Of a stretch of 64,000 nucleotides of DNA, positions 21,060 through 31,518 are shown one piece after another. How positions within the stretch are numbered: the stretch's first letter is position 1; each line of letters starts with the position of its first letter. Source of the stretch: Acanthosepion esculentum (lineage: Eukaryota > Mollusca > Cephalopoda > Sepiida > Sepiidae); NCBI GenBank assembly GCA_964036315.1, contig OZ038500.1:60758446-60822445 (forward strand), given 5' to 3'. The translations under genes were made by a program, and so were the position numbers. The notes under the pieces are model-generated. The model saw only the letters and a program-made list of their open reading frames with translations, was not told the origin of the DNA and made no database searches.

Positions 21060-21265
21060 TAGAGCTTCTTACCTAATAGAGCTAATTCATTTATATATTC
21101 AGGTTTAAAACTCAAGAACTTAAAGTTCTAGTCGAGCACCATCTTACCATGTACCGCTACTTTGTGGAACCGACTTCCAAGAGGATGGTTCCCCGATCAC
21201 CACACGCAACCTGTCCAAATCTAGTGTCAACCGTTATCTTCTCCAGGTCAGAAAGGACATTTTGA
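21060..21265 (+). pseudogene. CR1/Jockey-like LINE, ORF2 3' end
   Basis: Closely similar to 14995-15200: TATLWNRLPRGWFPDHHTQP followed by the CAACCGTTATCTTCTCCA segment. Short and frameshifted. Confidence 0.6.
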
Positions 21266-21930
21266 AACTGTCCCCTTTAACGTTCAGAGCCAAATATTTG
21301 CTTTGTCTCTGATCAATTACCTAACCACCAAAAAAGAAATTTAAAAAAAAATAAAGCAATGCTTTATGTGGTGATAGACCTAGACGATATCTCATTAAAA
21401 TAAAACGTGTATGGAGGTGATGGGGGTTGTGTGGTGTAGGTGTGAAGTATGGGGTGTGTGAACAATATAAAAAAACAATACCACTATGAAAGTAGATTTG
21501 AATCTATATTGAATTCATCAGAGAGGAAAACAGATTCAGTTTATGAAGTACCGTATGTAATGGTGTAACGCGTGATCTCGCGTATTAGGCGACCACAAAA
21601 TTTTCACTTATAAAAATTGATTTTATCATGTATCTCGTGTATCATGCGAGTGCTTTTTTAGAGAGACCAAATCACGATAGACTAAACTCTTTTCCAATAT
21701 TTATTTATCCCATCTAATTAAATAAGTTAAAAAAAGTAAAAGAGAATGATAAAAGTATCGTTAGTATCGCTATACTCGTTGCGTAAACGCGTACAGCCAT
21801 AAACAAACGAGAAACAGCTAAGCATCTTATAAACGTAATAATCAGAAAAGATGCTTATTCACTATGTTTGTATTTTATAAAACGATAATACAAAATGAAC
21901 ATTACACGCAGTATTATTGGATACAGTTAA

Positions 21931-23166
21931 CTTAGGTATCTCCATGAGATCGCTAAAAAAGTGCATATGCGTAACTTCTGATTAGTCAAAATGATACAAT
22001 TTACAACGCGCTAAAAAAAAATCTATCTCATGAGGACACTTAGGAAACCCGATGCGGCTTTTAACTAATTTTGTAATATAGGGCGACCCAAACAAACGGG
22101 AACTTTTTAATAATCCAATAAAACCAAGAGTGATGGAAGAAAAATATTTAATTCATAGTAATTGAAACCTTAAAACATGCCATTTAAGAAACAATGATGG
22201 AATTTTCATTTTTTTTAAATTACGTCCTGTAGATGGCGTCCTCCTGTACGAATGCATTCTTGAAATCTGCTGTTGAGATCCTCATTGACTGCTGCAGGGT
22301 TACTGTGAATTTCATTCTCGTTACTAAAATGGTGAAATGTTTACTTGCTCAAGGTCACTGTCTCGCAGTGTTGCCACTTGCTCATGTTTGGCAATACGCA
22401 CTTAAACATTTCCCGTTTTTTGGGTCACCCTATATTTTAACAACTTAAATGTAAAAATCTATTATAATTAAAAACTAACAAATAATTGTATTAAAAATTC
22501 ATTTTTCATCTAAAAAACTTTTTGCTTTCAGAAAACATTGTCCATATTCATAAAAACAACTAAAACAAATAAAAGCATTTGAAATTAAATATATTTGTTT
22601 TATTGATTTTTGTATGTTACAATTCAGAGCTGATTTTCAGGTAGGCGGGGGTCCAATTAAAAACAAAAAAAAATGATTTGCATTCCTCAAAGCCTTGTGC
22701 TTTTAACTATTGTAATCACTAAATCTGACGCGATCGAATTTCTCGCGTTTTCATAAAATTAGTTATGGTGTGGGGGTAATAAATATAAAAATATTTCTGT
22801 CATGACTTTAATAAAAAAAAACATATGTATAATAATTTCGATCATCTATGAATAGTTTCCGAAAGTTTCATTAATATCCGACAATTATTTTTATTTTTGC
22901 AAGATTTTCCAATTAATGTTTGTCAAAAAAAAAGTGCTAAAAATTGTATGTTATTTTACTAGTTCCGGTAATACAAAAAAAAATTTAATCAAAATTTAGA
23001 ATGTTCTAAAAAGAAGGAAAAAATTTTTAAAATAATTTTAAAACCTTTGGTCTTTCCTCTTAATAATAACATAAGCATTTAGACGAGAAATTTTGATTTC
23101 GTCAAGTTTGGTGTCTTTTTCATCATGCTATGCTCTTTTTTTAGCGATCTTGTGGAGTTACATAAG
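21931..23166 (+). mobile_element. element C of the TIR family 'ABC'
   Basis: Left end TTAGGTATCTCCATGAGATC and the reverse of the right end (TTATGTAACTCCACAAGATC) form terminal repeats of at least 35 bp, both next to AGTTAACT. The right half (22740-23166) is colinear with element B (37800-38221): TTTCATAAAATTA, GACAATTATTT, TTTAATCAAAATTTAGAA, TTTCCTCTTAATAATA. No transposase is visible. Confidence 0.65.
22081..22430 (-). mobile_element. 350-bp internally deleted mariner/IS630-like element (D) inside element C
   Basis: Ends GGGCGACCCAAACAAACGGG and, reversed, GGGTGACCCAAAAAACGGGA, flanked by TA (22079-22080, 22431-22432). On the minus strand NEDLNSRFQECIRTGGRHLQ resembles the final residues of IS630/mariner transposases. 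All catalytic residues are gone. Confidence 0.75.
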
Positions 23167-23390
23167 TTAACTAAAACATCAGTTTTATCAAATTCATGTG
23201 TACAATTTTAAAAACAGCTGTACATTTTGACTACAGTAAATGGATATATAGTTTGGTCAACGGCGTAGCCAGGGCCAGTAGTACATATGCTAATTTTATA
23301 TCTCGTGTATGATGCGCTGCCCTTAAAATTAGCTTCAAAATTCGGTCTTTAAAGGTCGCATGATATGCGAGTATATACAGTAATTAAAAA

Positions 23391-24147
23391 ATATTTAATT
23401 TAAATAAAAAGCATTTCTTTCAAATATACTTCCGGATAATTTAACTTGCGGAATGTTGACGGAGTTGAAAATTTGGTCTTAGGAAAATATCAAACTCATC
23501 CACAAAGTAAAAGCAGAGAAAAAATAGATAATGTATAAATCCATTTTTTCTATTTCAGAAATTGGAGATGTGATGTACAACAACAGTTTCTTTTGCTAGT
23601 CTAATTTCTTCTAATGAAGACGCTTTTCATACCCAAGAAGACGTAGGAAGCTTTTTTTAATGACGATGAATTCACGACCCCGACACGGAGTTTTATGTCA
23701 GGTAGCTACTCAGACACTCAAATGACTGGATGTTATTTTACTTATATTTTAAAATGGACACCATAGTAGTTACAAAATATGAGTGAATATTTAACAGAAA
23801 CATTTTACCTCAATTATTGAAGAGTAAAACATTTTTAATAACTAGTTAAAAGCTGAAAATTGCAAGATATGCTATATGTTTTAAATGTTGTGTAAATGTT
23901 ATCTTTCTTCGTAAATTAAAGGTTCATTAAATTTATTCTATGTTGATAGATAGAGAAATTGTATCTTATTAATAATTTTCAATAAGATGTTTTTTTTTTT
24001 CATTTTATCTGATTGTCTGATTCCTTTCCAAAGGCTTATCAATCCTTTGTAGGTTTTTTAAAACCAGAAAATATATTTAGAAAGTGATAATTTCTTTTGA
24101 GATAATAATGGTTTAGGAATACAAGTCTTGCTAATTAATTCAATATG
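23391..24147. other. unassigned AT-rich DNA
   Basis: Nothing recognised; see rejected items for a weak splice-acceptor look-alike near 23560. Confidence 0.4.
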
Positions 24148-24360
24148 TAGGGGAAGAAGAGGTGGATTCATACCTTTCCCAAGAGTATTTAAGCGTCAGA
24201 GAATATAACGAAGCTAGCTGGAATTACAACTCGGCTTTCCGATTAATAATTTCGAGCCATTATCTTTGGAACACCCACTTATCTAAGCTTACAGCACCTG
24301 GTATTCACGAGCGGTCACTCATCTAGGTACTGACCTGGCTTAACATTACTTTCAATGGTC
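24148..24360 (-). mobile_element. 5S rRNA-tRNA chimeric SINE, copy 1 (5'-truncated)
   Basis: Read on the minus strand, 24360-24286 gives GTCAGTACCTAGATGAGTGA, CCGCTCGTGAATACCAGG and TGCTGTAAGCTT, which is the 3' two-thirds of 5S rRNA (established sequence: GGTTAGTACTTGGATGGGTGACCGCC...ACCAGGTGCTGTAAGCTT). It runs directly into a SINE1-like head with AATCGGAAAGCCGAGTT and body TTAAATACTCTTGGGAAAGG. The first ~45 nt of 5S are missing. Confidence 0.85.
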
Positions 24361-24659
24361 ATAATCCATATATTTTCTCTGATATTATTTCATTGATAGA
24401 ATATGTTCTCATAGTGGGTCTATTAATTCGTCTAATTTGCTTGTTTTACAAAATCGTAATGTATTTGTTTTCATGATTTTTGTTGTTGCCGTCTGATATT
24501 AAGTTTTCCTTCAGTTGCGCTACCCATGTGTATCTTTTATTTTCCTTATTGAATAAATCAACCGAAACGTTGTCAAAGAAACTGACATCGCAGAAAAATA
24601 ATCAGTTGAATCCTCCAAAAACATCTTTGAATAAAATAATGACATCTACTATTTACTAT

Positions 24660-25170
24660 TTATGTATTCATTTGATTTTCCTCAATAGTAGGAGATAGAT
24701 TTCACCTATCAACCGGTTCACACTTCTCCACAGTCTTTTGAACAGGAACAAAGGTTTATCCCTTGTTTTGATGTTTCGGGTTGGATTTCAGGCGCCTTCT
24801 AAAGTCTATTTCAATTGTGTACTTCTTCACCTAAAGTCAGAATTTAAAAAAAAACTATTTACTTACTTTCCCTCTATAGTAGGAGATATGTTCGCCTATT
24901 ACACACCTTCCATGTCTTTTGAACTGGAGTAGGGCCATTTTCTTCTGTTTCATGTTTAAGATTGGGTTTCCGCTTCTATCTATAGTCTACTTCAGGTCCA
25001 TCTTTGTAACGTCTAAACGATGAATTTCTATTTATTGTTCTTCAGTAGTTATAGGGAGGTTCACCTATCACCAGGTTCACACTCTTCCCCTGTCTTTTGA
25101 ACAGGAGTAGACGTGTATCCCTTTCTTCCTGTTTGAGATTGATATTTCGGTTCCTTCTAAAGTCTTTTTC
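24660..25170. repeat. three diverged tandem units of ~170-193 bp
   Basis: TAGTAGGAGATAGATTTCACC (24683), TAGTAGGAGATATGTTCGCC (24876) and TAGTTATAGGGAGGTTCACC (25045) each precede GTCTTTTGAAC(A/T)GGA and a TTTC...CTTCTA(A/T) block. A piece of the same unit recurs at 27357-27390. Confidence 0.75.
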
Positions 25171-25188
25171 ATTGTATTTCACTCTCTG

Positions 25189-25900
25189 TAACCAATTGCA
25201 TATTAATGGTATTATCGTTTATTCCTCGGTTTGAATTGATTAAAAAAGAAAATAATTCGTCTAATATTTGCAGAATAAAATATTCCGACTGACCAATCAG
25301 AGCGTGATACAATCCCTAATACCAATGATATTTTAGAACAGGTCGTACATTTTCATATCAGAACTTATATCACGTGAATGAATAAATTCTCTTTTCATCA
25401 CAGGATTTATTTCTTAAAATAAGGCACCTCCACGAAATCGCTAAAAATCAGTATACCATGATGAAAACATACTCGAAACGTAATGAAAACATAGCTTACC
25501 GTCAAAATCTTTATGTTAATATTAAGAGGAAATATCAAAGTATTTTTGAATAACCACTTGCATATTAATAGTATTATCGTTTATTCCTCGGTGTGATTTG
25601 ATTAAAAAAGAAAAAAATTCGTCTAATATTTGCAGAATAAAATATTCCGACTGACCAATCAGAGCGTGATACAATCCCTAATACCAATGATATTTTAGAA
25701 CAGGTCGTACATTTTCATATCAGAACTTATATCACGTGAAAGAATAAATTCTCTTTTCATCACAGGATTTATTTCTTAAAATAAGGCACCTCCACGAAAT
25801 CGCTAAAAATCAGTATACCATGATGAAAACATACTCGAAACGTAATGAAAACATAGCTTACCGTCAAAATCTTTATGTTAATATTAAGAGGAAATAATAA
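25189..25900. repeat. 362-bp tandem duplication spanning a transposon end
   Basis: TAACCAATTGCATATTAAT at 25189 and TAACCACTTGCATATTAAT at 25551 begin two nearly identical units running through TTCTCTTTTCATCACAGG, the element end GGCACCTCCACGAAATCG and CTTTATGTTAATATTAAGAG. Unit 1 stops shortly after the element end; unit 2 continues into the full element A. Confidence 0.92.
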
Positions 25901-27176
25901 AAAAGTATTTCTTAATATTTAATTAAATTTTTTACTCCTTTTTAGAACATTCGTAATTTTGACGAAATATTTTTTTACGCGCGCCAGAGGTTGTACTTTT
26001 ATCATAGCAAATTTTAACCTCTTTTTTGGTGTGACAGACACATTAATTTGGAAATTCTCGCCAAAATAAAATAATTGTTGGATTTTAATAACATTTTCAG
26101 GACTTATTTACAAGTTGATGAAACTATTCTTGTTTTTTTCTTTATTAGGAAATCGTAAAAATATTATTTTTTACTTGTGTTTCTTTCATTTACTTCAGTT
26201 CATGAAAACTTTAGAAATTCAACGTGATAAATTTTAGTGACAATATTAGTTAAAAGAAAATTTGTTCTGAATCGAAAAATTAAAAAAACGCAATAAAACT
26301 ATGGCATTATTTAATTAGAGAAAATTTTAATTTCTTTTATAAAAAATATATGTTATAGGAAATATTGTCTGAAAAAAATAATGTCGAGGAAAAATGAATT
26401 TTTACAAGATTTGTTTTCATTTTTAAAAATCATTAACTGAATCATTTATAAAGATTTAAATCTTCTAAAATACACTTTCAATGGTGTAAATTTTAGGAAA
26501 TATTGTTATTAAGTAAAACTATATTTACTAATCATATACTGTATAACTTATTACAATCTAAAGACCTGAATATTTTTAAAAGAATTTCGATTTGTTTTTG
26601 CATGTCTGATATAATGGCAGAACTTCTGAGTGTGATTTCAAACACATTGTCATTGAAAGGGAACATGTTTTAAGACTTGTCCCTGCTTATGGAAAAAACC
26701 TTCATATAAACTTTATCGTCTGCTCCCACATACTTAACTATGAAAACATTGGGCGGCAATTCGGATGTTAATAAATCGTTTAACACGTCAGGAAAATCCT
26801 GTGGTTAAAAAATGCTAGTATAAACACTTTACGCTATAAGTAAGTAATATTTTTTCAAATTAGATTAATTTAACTGTAAAGTCCTCAAAGAACGTTTCAG
26901 AAATATATATTATATTTTTGTAGGATTCCTAAAACCGAGAATTAACTTTTGTTTAAAAATGTGTCGTTTTAATCGATTTTAATGAAAAAAAATCGATTCC
27001 GATTAATCTAAGTTCTGTTTGCAATACATCAGAGAGTATTTTGCTTACTGGAAATTGTAAATTTTAAATGCTTTAGCCTTCATTTCCAGCTAAAATGAAA
27101 GTTTTAAGAAAGCCTTTTCATTTTTTTAAATTCATTTTAAACTTTACGTAAACAGAATTAGTGGAGGTACCTACGT
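25782..27176 (-). mobile_element. element A of TIR family 'ABC', ~1.4 kb, non-coding
   Basis: Ends GGCACCTCCACGAAATCGCT and (reversed) GGTACCTCCACTAATTCTG share only about 14 bp. Read on the minus strand, its interior is colinear with element B over more than 600 bp: ACTTTCATTTTAGCT, AATTTAC.ATTTCCAGTAAG, AATTAATCT.ATTTGAAA, GCAGACGATAAA.TTTAT. The two copies are diverged by perhaps a quarter of positions. No ORF with transposase motifs. Confidence 0.75.
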
Positions 27177-27326
27177 AAAAAGCAAGTTATGTCGTTTGCT
27201 TTTCGGTTTAATACCAATTTATTTATTTAAAACTTTTCAACAGCAATAAAAACTGTGATAAATACATTAAAATGAGAATACGATACTGAATTAACCTAGG
27301 GATTCTTTTTCTTCTTGGGAAAGGAT

Positions 27327-27950
27327 TGTCTTGTTTTACGGCATATCAACCTCAATGAGTTATGTCTTTTGAACAGGAGTAGACGTGTATGCTGACAAGA
27401 TTTTTATTGATGGCAATATTTTTTTTCAAAAATGTATTGTTGGTAATATTTTTTTTTCAAACATATATTGCTGGTAATTATTTTTTACATAAATGTATTG
27501 CTGTTTCTGAAAACTATTTTTACACTTTCATCGGGTTTTGGCCCTAGTTTGTGGGTTAACTATTTGCCCATAGCTGGGGCCCTAACAGCTGTTGCTCTCC
27601 AGGGTAAGGGTGGACCTGGGAACACCAGCAATTAAGAGGTGGATCCATGTTCCTCAAAATCTCCCGGGCAAAGACCTTGCTGTTGGACATAGTTTATCGT
27701 TTTACCCAGGACGCGGATGTAGTTTATCCTCTTACCCAGGACGCGGATATAGTTTATCGTCTTACCCAGGACGCTGATGTAGTTTATTGTCTTTTCCAGG
27801 ACGCGGATATAGTTTATCGTCTTACTCAGGACGCGGATATAGTTTATCGTCATACTCAGGACACGGATGTAGTTTATCGTCTTACCCAGGACGCGGATGT
27901 AGTTTATCGTCTTAGCCAGGATGGCGGAAGTTTTGCAGATGTTGATGTTT
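27327..27950 (-). repeat. U1 repeat, copy 2, with expanded 30-bp minisatellite
   Basis: TTGTTTTACGGCATATCAAC, GACAAGATTTTTATTGATGG, a few units of TGTATTGCTGGTAAT type (27395-27510), ACACTTTCATCGGGTTTTGG, CCCATAGCTGGGGCCC, GGGAACACCAGCAATTAAGA. Same order as 45968-47010. Confidence 0.7.
27683..27930. repeat. 30-bp minisatellite, 8 units
   Basis: Unit CAGGACGCGGATGTAGTTTA + TCGTCTTACC. The period is ten codons, so open frames on both strands (TQDADVVYRL-type) are artefacts. The paralogous U1 copy at 46976-47005 has only one unit. Confidence 0.96.
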
Positions 27951-28344
27951 CAGAGCAAAAATTGTATTTTATCTCCGATAGCCAAGGATAATTGAGTTTT
28001 AAAGCAATGTATTGTCACTGCAATGCCTATCTTTTGCACATGCAGACAACATGAAAAAAAAACCTTTTTATCCGGGTCAGTTGGAAGAGACAACGACTGA
28101 CGACATCTTAAGTCCCCGTTTTATTATAATAACCGCAATGTGGGCAATTATCTTTAATTGTCTTGCCACGTGTTCGCTTTGAGAAAACTGACAGCAAATA
28201 GCCAAAGATTACAAGTGACAACAATGTAGTTAAAATTCGTCTTTTTATATTTGCCAATAATAGTCGCAATTTCGACAAAGATTGGTGTCATGGCATAATT
28301 CCTAGACGATTTTTCGTTGTGGGAATAGAGCGCTTGAACCCCTG
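27951..28344. other. unassigned DNA
   Basis: Nothing recognised. Confidence 0.4.
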
Positions 28345-28905
28345 TCTAAAGATTTGAAGCGCAGTATTAGATTGACAGCTAAGGTCTGTATCATTCCATG
28401 GCTAAAATTTGAAGATGTAACCGGAAGCCAGATCAGGCCTAAAATCGAGAACTTTTATCCTACTTGGGCGGGAGCTGCCCAGTCCTCACTTACCAGTCTC
28501 GATAAAGTTCAAAAGCGCCCCCGAGTCCTTGTAGGTGAGACCCTTCAACCTCTCTCTCACAGTTGGCATGTGACGAGCATCTCACTCTTCTACCGCTACT
28601 TCCACGGAAAGTGATCATATGGTTCCGCTAGTTCTAACCTTCACATCTAGGACACGCCATGCCATTCACATTATAGAAAACCAACCACATTCCTTCTGTA
28701 TTCCATAGGTGAGAAGTTCCACTCGAACAGCTTCTTCCCGAGAACAACTTCTCTGTGGAACAGACATCCAAGAGGATTTCCCTCGAGCACTGCAATCTTA
28801 ACTTGTTGAAGTCTAGGTTTAAAAGTTATTTTCTATTCTATCCGTATAAACTACCTACCGCAAATAGCATCTCCCGGGTCTTTTACAGGGTGAACTTTAC
28901 TAGAA
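28345..28905 (+). pseudogene. CR1/Jockey-like LINE, ORF2 C-terminal part
   Basis: The frame at 28460-28615 reads WAGAAQSSLTSLDKVQKRPR and LQPLSHSWHVTSISLFYRYF ending HGK, matching LD.VQ.RA..L......L..L.HRR.VA.LSLFYRYFHGKCS of CR1/Jockey-like proteins. After a frameshift, GEKFHSNSFFPRTTSLWNRH and PRGFPS (28715-28790) continue the same alignment. RT catalytic motifs are absent: the copy is 5'-truncated and dead. Confidence 0.75.
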
Positions 28906-28984
28906 ATAAAAAAAGAGTGAAGCTATCTTCCTGTCTTTTGCTTTTCAGTCAACTTTGATCTTTAAAACATAAATTAACAATTTA

Positions 28985-29390
28985 GATTTTGGTTTTGAAT
29001 GATTTCACCCCATGTAAAGCAAAAAAGCCACTAAGACGCATGAGTTTGAAACAAGAGAAAGTAAAATATTAGTGAGAAGAAAGAAAATTAAAAGAGTAGA
29101 AAACAAAATGTCAGAAGGTAACAATTAACATTGCGTTTAAGCTTTTGAAAATCAAATTTGAATGGAAAGCAAAAAGCCGGAAAAGATTTCGACGAGTGCG
29201 AATAAAGAAAATGTTAGCATAGCACTTCCGGTTGCATCTAACCATTTCAACTGTGACATGATGAGATATTGCCGCCAATCTAGCACTGCGCTTAGATTCA
29301 CGGAGTCTAGGTACCAGAGAGGCAAGAAATGTTTATTATGAAAATAAAAAATGTGGCACAAGGCCAGAAGGAGGGATAGGGAAAGGCTGC
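28985..29390 (-). pseudogene. CR1/Jockey-like LINE 3' end
   Basis: The minus strand reads LRESKRSARLAAISHHVTVE, MVRCNRKCYANIFFIRT and FRLFAFHSNLIFKSLNAML in one near-continuous frame (29300-29120). This is the R..TR....H...V...R....N..FFPRT..LWN..P..CF....L..FK segment with decay of the LWN motif. Confidence 0.6.
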
Positions 29391-29639
29391 TCTACAATCT
29401 GTCTTATATTAAACTTAGCTTGCCACAATTAACGACCCAAACATACCACAGTATTCCTTACACCCAAACAAGATACTCTTACCGTTCTTATTATAGCCAC
29501 CATAAAACTTCAAAGTTTCTCTGAAGTTCTAACTAGTCCTATCTGTAAAAAATTTCTTTTGTGCGCGGGCTAGGGCGTTTGAATAAGATAACAACTTTAA
29601 AAATGAAAACCTAATGAATATTTACAATATATATATGTC

Positions 29640-29725
29640 ATATAGGAAAGTTTATCAAAACGATTACCATGAAAGTATTTACAGAAAAAGTACAGAGAAG
29701 CTGCGATACGGCGCTGACTGAACCA
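29640..29725 (-). pseudogene. CR1/Jockey-like LINE fragment
   Basis: The minus strand reads RRIAASLYFFCKYFHGN, the HRR.VASL.LFYKYFHG segment. It precedes, in LINE order, the part at 28985-29390 and may be the same insertion separated by about 250 bp. Confidence 0.5.
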
Positions 29726-29819
29726 GTTTAAATATGAGCGAAAAAAGTAACTTCTATGCTAAGAATTTCTTCTCTCGTACTTCTCACTACTTACTTTCAA
29801 GTCAACTTTTATCTTTGAA

Positions 29820-29821
<2 letters not shown>

Positions 29822-29899
<78 letters not shown>
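29822..29899. repeat. (TA)n microsatellite
   Basis: Left boundary of an inverted-repeat segment. Confidence 0.97.
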
Positions 29900-29902
<3 letters not shown>

Positions 29903-30062
29903 CAATGAATCATTCATACAGAAAACAGATATACAATTTAATGATAAAATGGCGAGAATACATCTTCGCAAACAATTTACTAAGAGACATTAAACCCGAA
30001 CCTGTAAATGAATGTTACATTCATTTACAGGTTCTGTTTTCTGTATGAATGATTCATTGTAA
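29900..30062. repeat. nested inverted repeats between two TA tracts
   Basis: 29900-29929 and 30033-30062 are perfect 30-bp reverse complements (TTACAATGAATCATTCATAC... / ...GTATGAATGATTCATTGTAA). Inside, 29999-30015 and 30017-30033 are perfect 17-bp reverse complements (AACCTGTAAATGAATGT) with a 1-nt spacer. Confidence 0.95.
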
Positions 30063-30087
30063 TGTAAATTGAATTGCACCACATACT

Positions 30088-30089
<2 letters not shown>

Positions 30090-30168
<79 letters not shown>
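30090..30168. repeat. (TA)n microsatellite
   Basis: Right boundary of the inverted-repeat segment. Confidence 0.97.
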
Positions 30169-30172
<4 letters not shown>

Positions 30173-30190
30173 TATCATCGGGGCGCTTTT

Positions 30191-30240
30191 ATTTACTTTA
30201 ACTTCATACGAAGCGATATCCGTATAAAGTTAAAGTAAAT
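30191..30240. repeat. 50-bp palindrome
   Basis: ATTTACTTTAACTTCATACG and CGTATAAAGTTAAAGTAAAT pair at 19 of 20 positions around a 10-nt loop. Confidence 0.93.
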
Positions 30241-30439
30241 CTTTGACTTTTACAAGCGCTTCAGGCACCTGGGGTAAGATTAAGCAGGGCGCGTTTGGAT
30301 GACTATTATGTGTAAGTTCGATTCTCAATGGGTAGCCTTTAAAATATTCGACTCTGACGACGGTTGACAAAACCAATCAGCTTCTTCTCTGACGTATTAT
30401 TACTTATTATTAATCGATAAAAAAACAAAGAAAAGCCTA

Positions 30440-30790
30440 TCAAACTGCTATATAATATCAGTCCTTTTATATGCCAGTGAATGATGGACAACTTACATAC
30501 AGATGGATAGAAGACTGGAGCCAACAGAGACGTGGTTCTACAGAAGGTTACTGAGAATGCCATCATCGGTGCATGTGACAAGCGCAAAGACACAGCTGAA
30601 TTTTCTTGTAAAAATACTGAGGAAGGATATGGAAAATTTGACATTTACAGGACATCTATGAGAAAAAAATGGAGGAGAGGCAGAGCTCCACCTATTTCGA
30701 TGAGTTTATGGAGGGGGGAGTATACTAACAAACAAACATTACTCAGAGCTACAAAAGATAGGAAGTTGAGGAGACCCATCATATAGCGCA
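30440..30790 (+). pseudogene. LINE ORF2 C-terminal fragment (GSECWT family)
   Basis: Reads CYIISVLLYASE, a stop in place of the Cys, WTTYIQMDRRLEPTETWFYR and RLLRMPSSVHVTSAKTQLNF, then ILRKDMENLTFTGHL. Colinear with the LINE at 7550-7790. Inverted relative to the neighbouring copy at 30850-31275. Confidence 0.7.
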
Positions 30791-30849
30791 AGAAAGATTT
30801 CATTCATATAACTTCTACTGCTTTTCTACTCTCAATATTTTGCGTCTAT

Positions 30850-31275
30850 TTTTAATGCTAGAACTTTCCTTAGATTCCGTTAGCTACGATTTCTGATCCG
30901 TGTCCATTCGGGACGTGGGTGGTGATAGCTCTCTACAATTTCTTGCCCTATGAATCTCCTAGTAAAGATTGTCTTATTGCTACCTTGCTTAATCCCCGTT
31001 CTGTCAACCATTTACACAAGCGTTTGTCATGTAAGTGTCAAATTTTCTAAGTCGTCTTTCCTCATTATGTGCCCTAGATATTTCAATTGTCTTGTCCTTA
31101 TGTTAAGTATCAGTGTTCTGTTTGTTGCCATAATCTTTAAAATATCATCGTTGCTCACATGTTCAGTTCATTTTATTCTCATCATCCTTCTGTAGAGGCA
31201 CATTTCTGTAGCTTCAAGGCTCTTCATTATATGTAAGGAGATTATCCGGCATTCATCGCCATATAGGAAGACTGA
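30850..31275 (-). pseudogene. LINE ORF2 C-terminal fragment (GSECWT family)
   Basis: The minus strand from 31275 reads VTSVFLYGDECRIISLHIMK, SLEATEMCLYRRMMRIK, a stop, TEHVSNDDILKIMATNRTLI, and then LGHIMRKDDLENLTLT (31090-31060), ending near 30900 with the tail AITTHV.NGHG. It directly abuts the PLE-related inverted repeat at 31282. Confidence 0.75.
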
Positions 31276-31281
31276 TGTTAC

Positions 31282-31517
31282 ATAACTGTCCACTATTTAC
31301 ATTATTCGGACTATTGTCCTCATCTTTGTCGCCATATTTATTACAACGTTTTGGCTGTTGTACGATCCGGCCTTCTTCAGATGGTTGGAATGTCGAACTG
31401 AACCCTTTATTTCTCTCACTGGAGTAGACTGTTCTAGTTCCACGTGCCATGTTTAATGGTTATCAGTTATCATTTATCTCCTGTTAATTCCCCTCTCCAA
31501 GTTCTTCACTGCGTTAG
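31282..31517 (-). mobile_element. PLE-associated tRNA-like repeat, left arm of an inverted pair
   Basis: Reverse complement of the 31525-31760 arm with roughly 90% identity, including TTACAACGTTTTGGC...GATCCGGCCTTCTTCAG and the GGAACTAGAACAGTCTAC motif on the minus strand. Confidence 0.88.
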
Positions 31518-31518
31518 A

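Larger units (their letters stand above)
21549..23390. mobile_element. outer TIR-like DNA element (E) of a nested set
   Basis: The left end TACCGTATGTAATGG...CTCGCGTATTAGGCGACC and the right end, read in reverse, TACTGTATATACTCGCATAT...ATGCGACC share an end motif; inner CTCGTGTAT motifs occur at 21633 and 23304. Without further copies the class and exact ends are uncertain. It encloses element C. Confidence 0.4.

Noticed and set aside
23540..23640. Polypyrimidine tract plus AG resembling a splice acceptor before an exon-like stretch
   Set aside because: No open frame of useful length and no donor site in context; common by chance in AT-rich DNA.
27592..27991. Three repeat-bearing frames on both strands (TQDADVVYRL type)
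   Set aside because: The 30-bp period keeps all frames open; the sequence is a non-coding minisatellite in a dispersed repeat.
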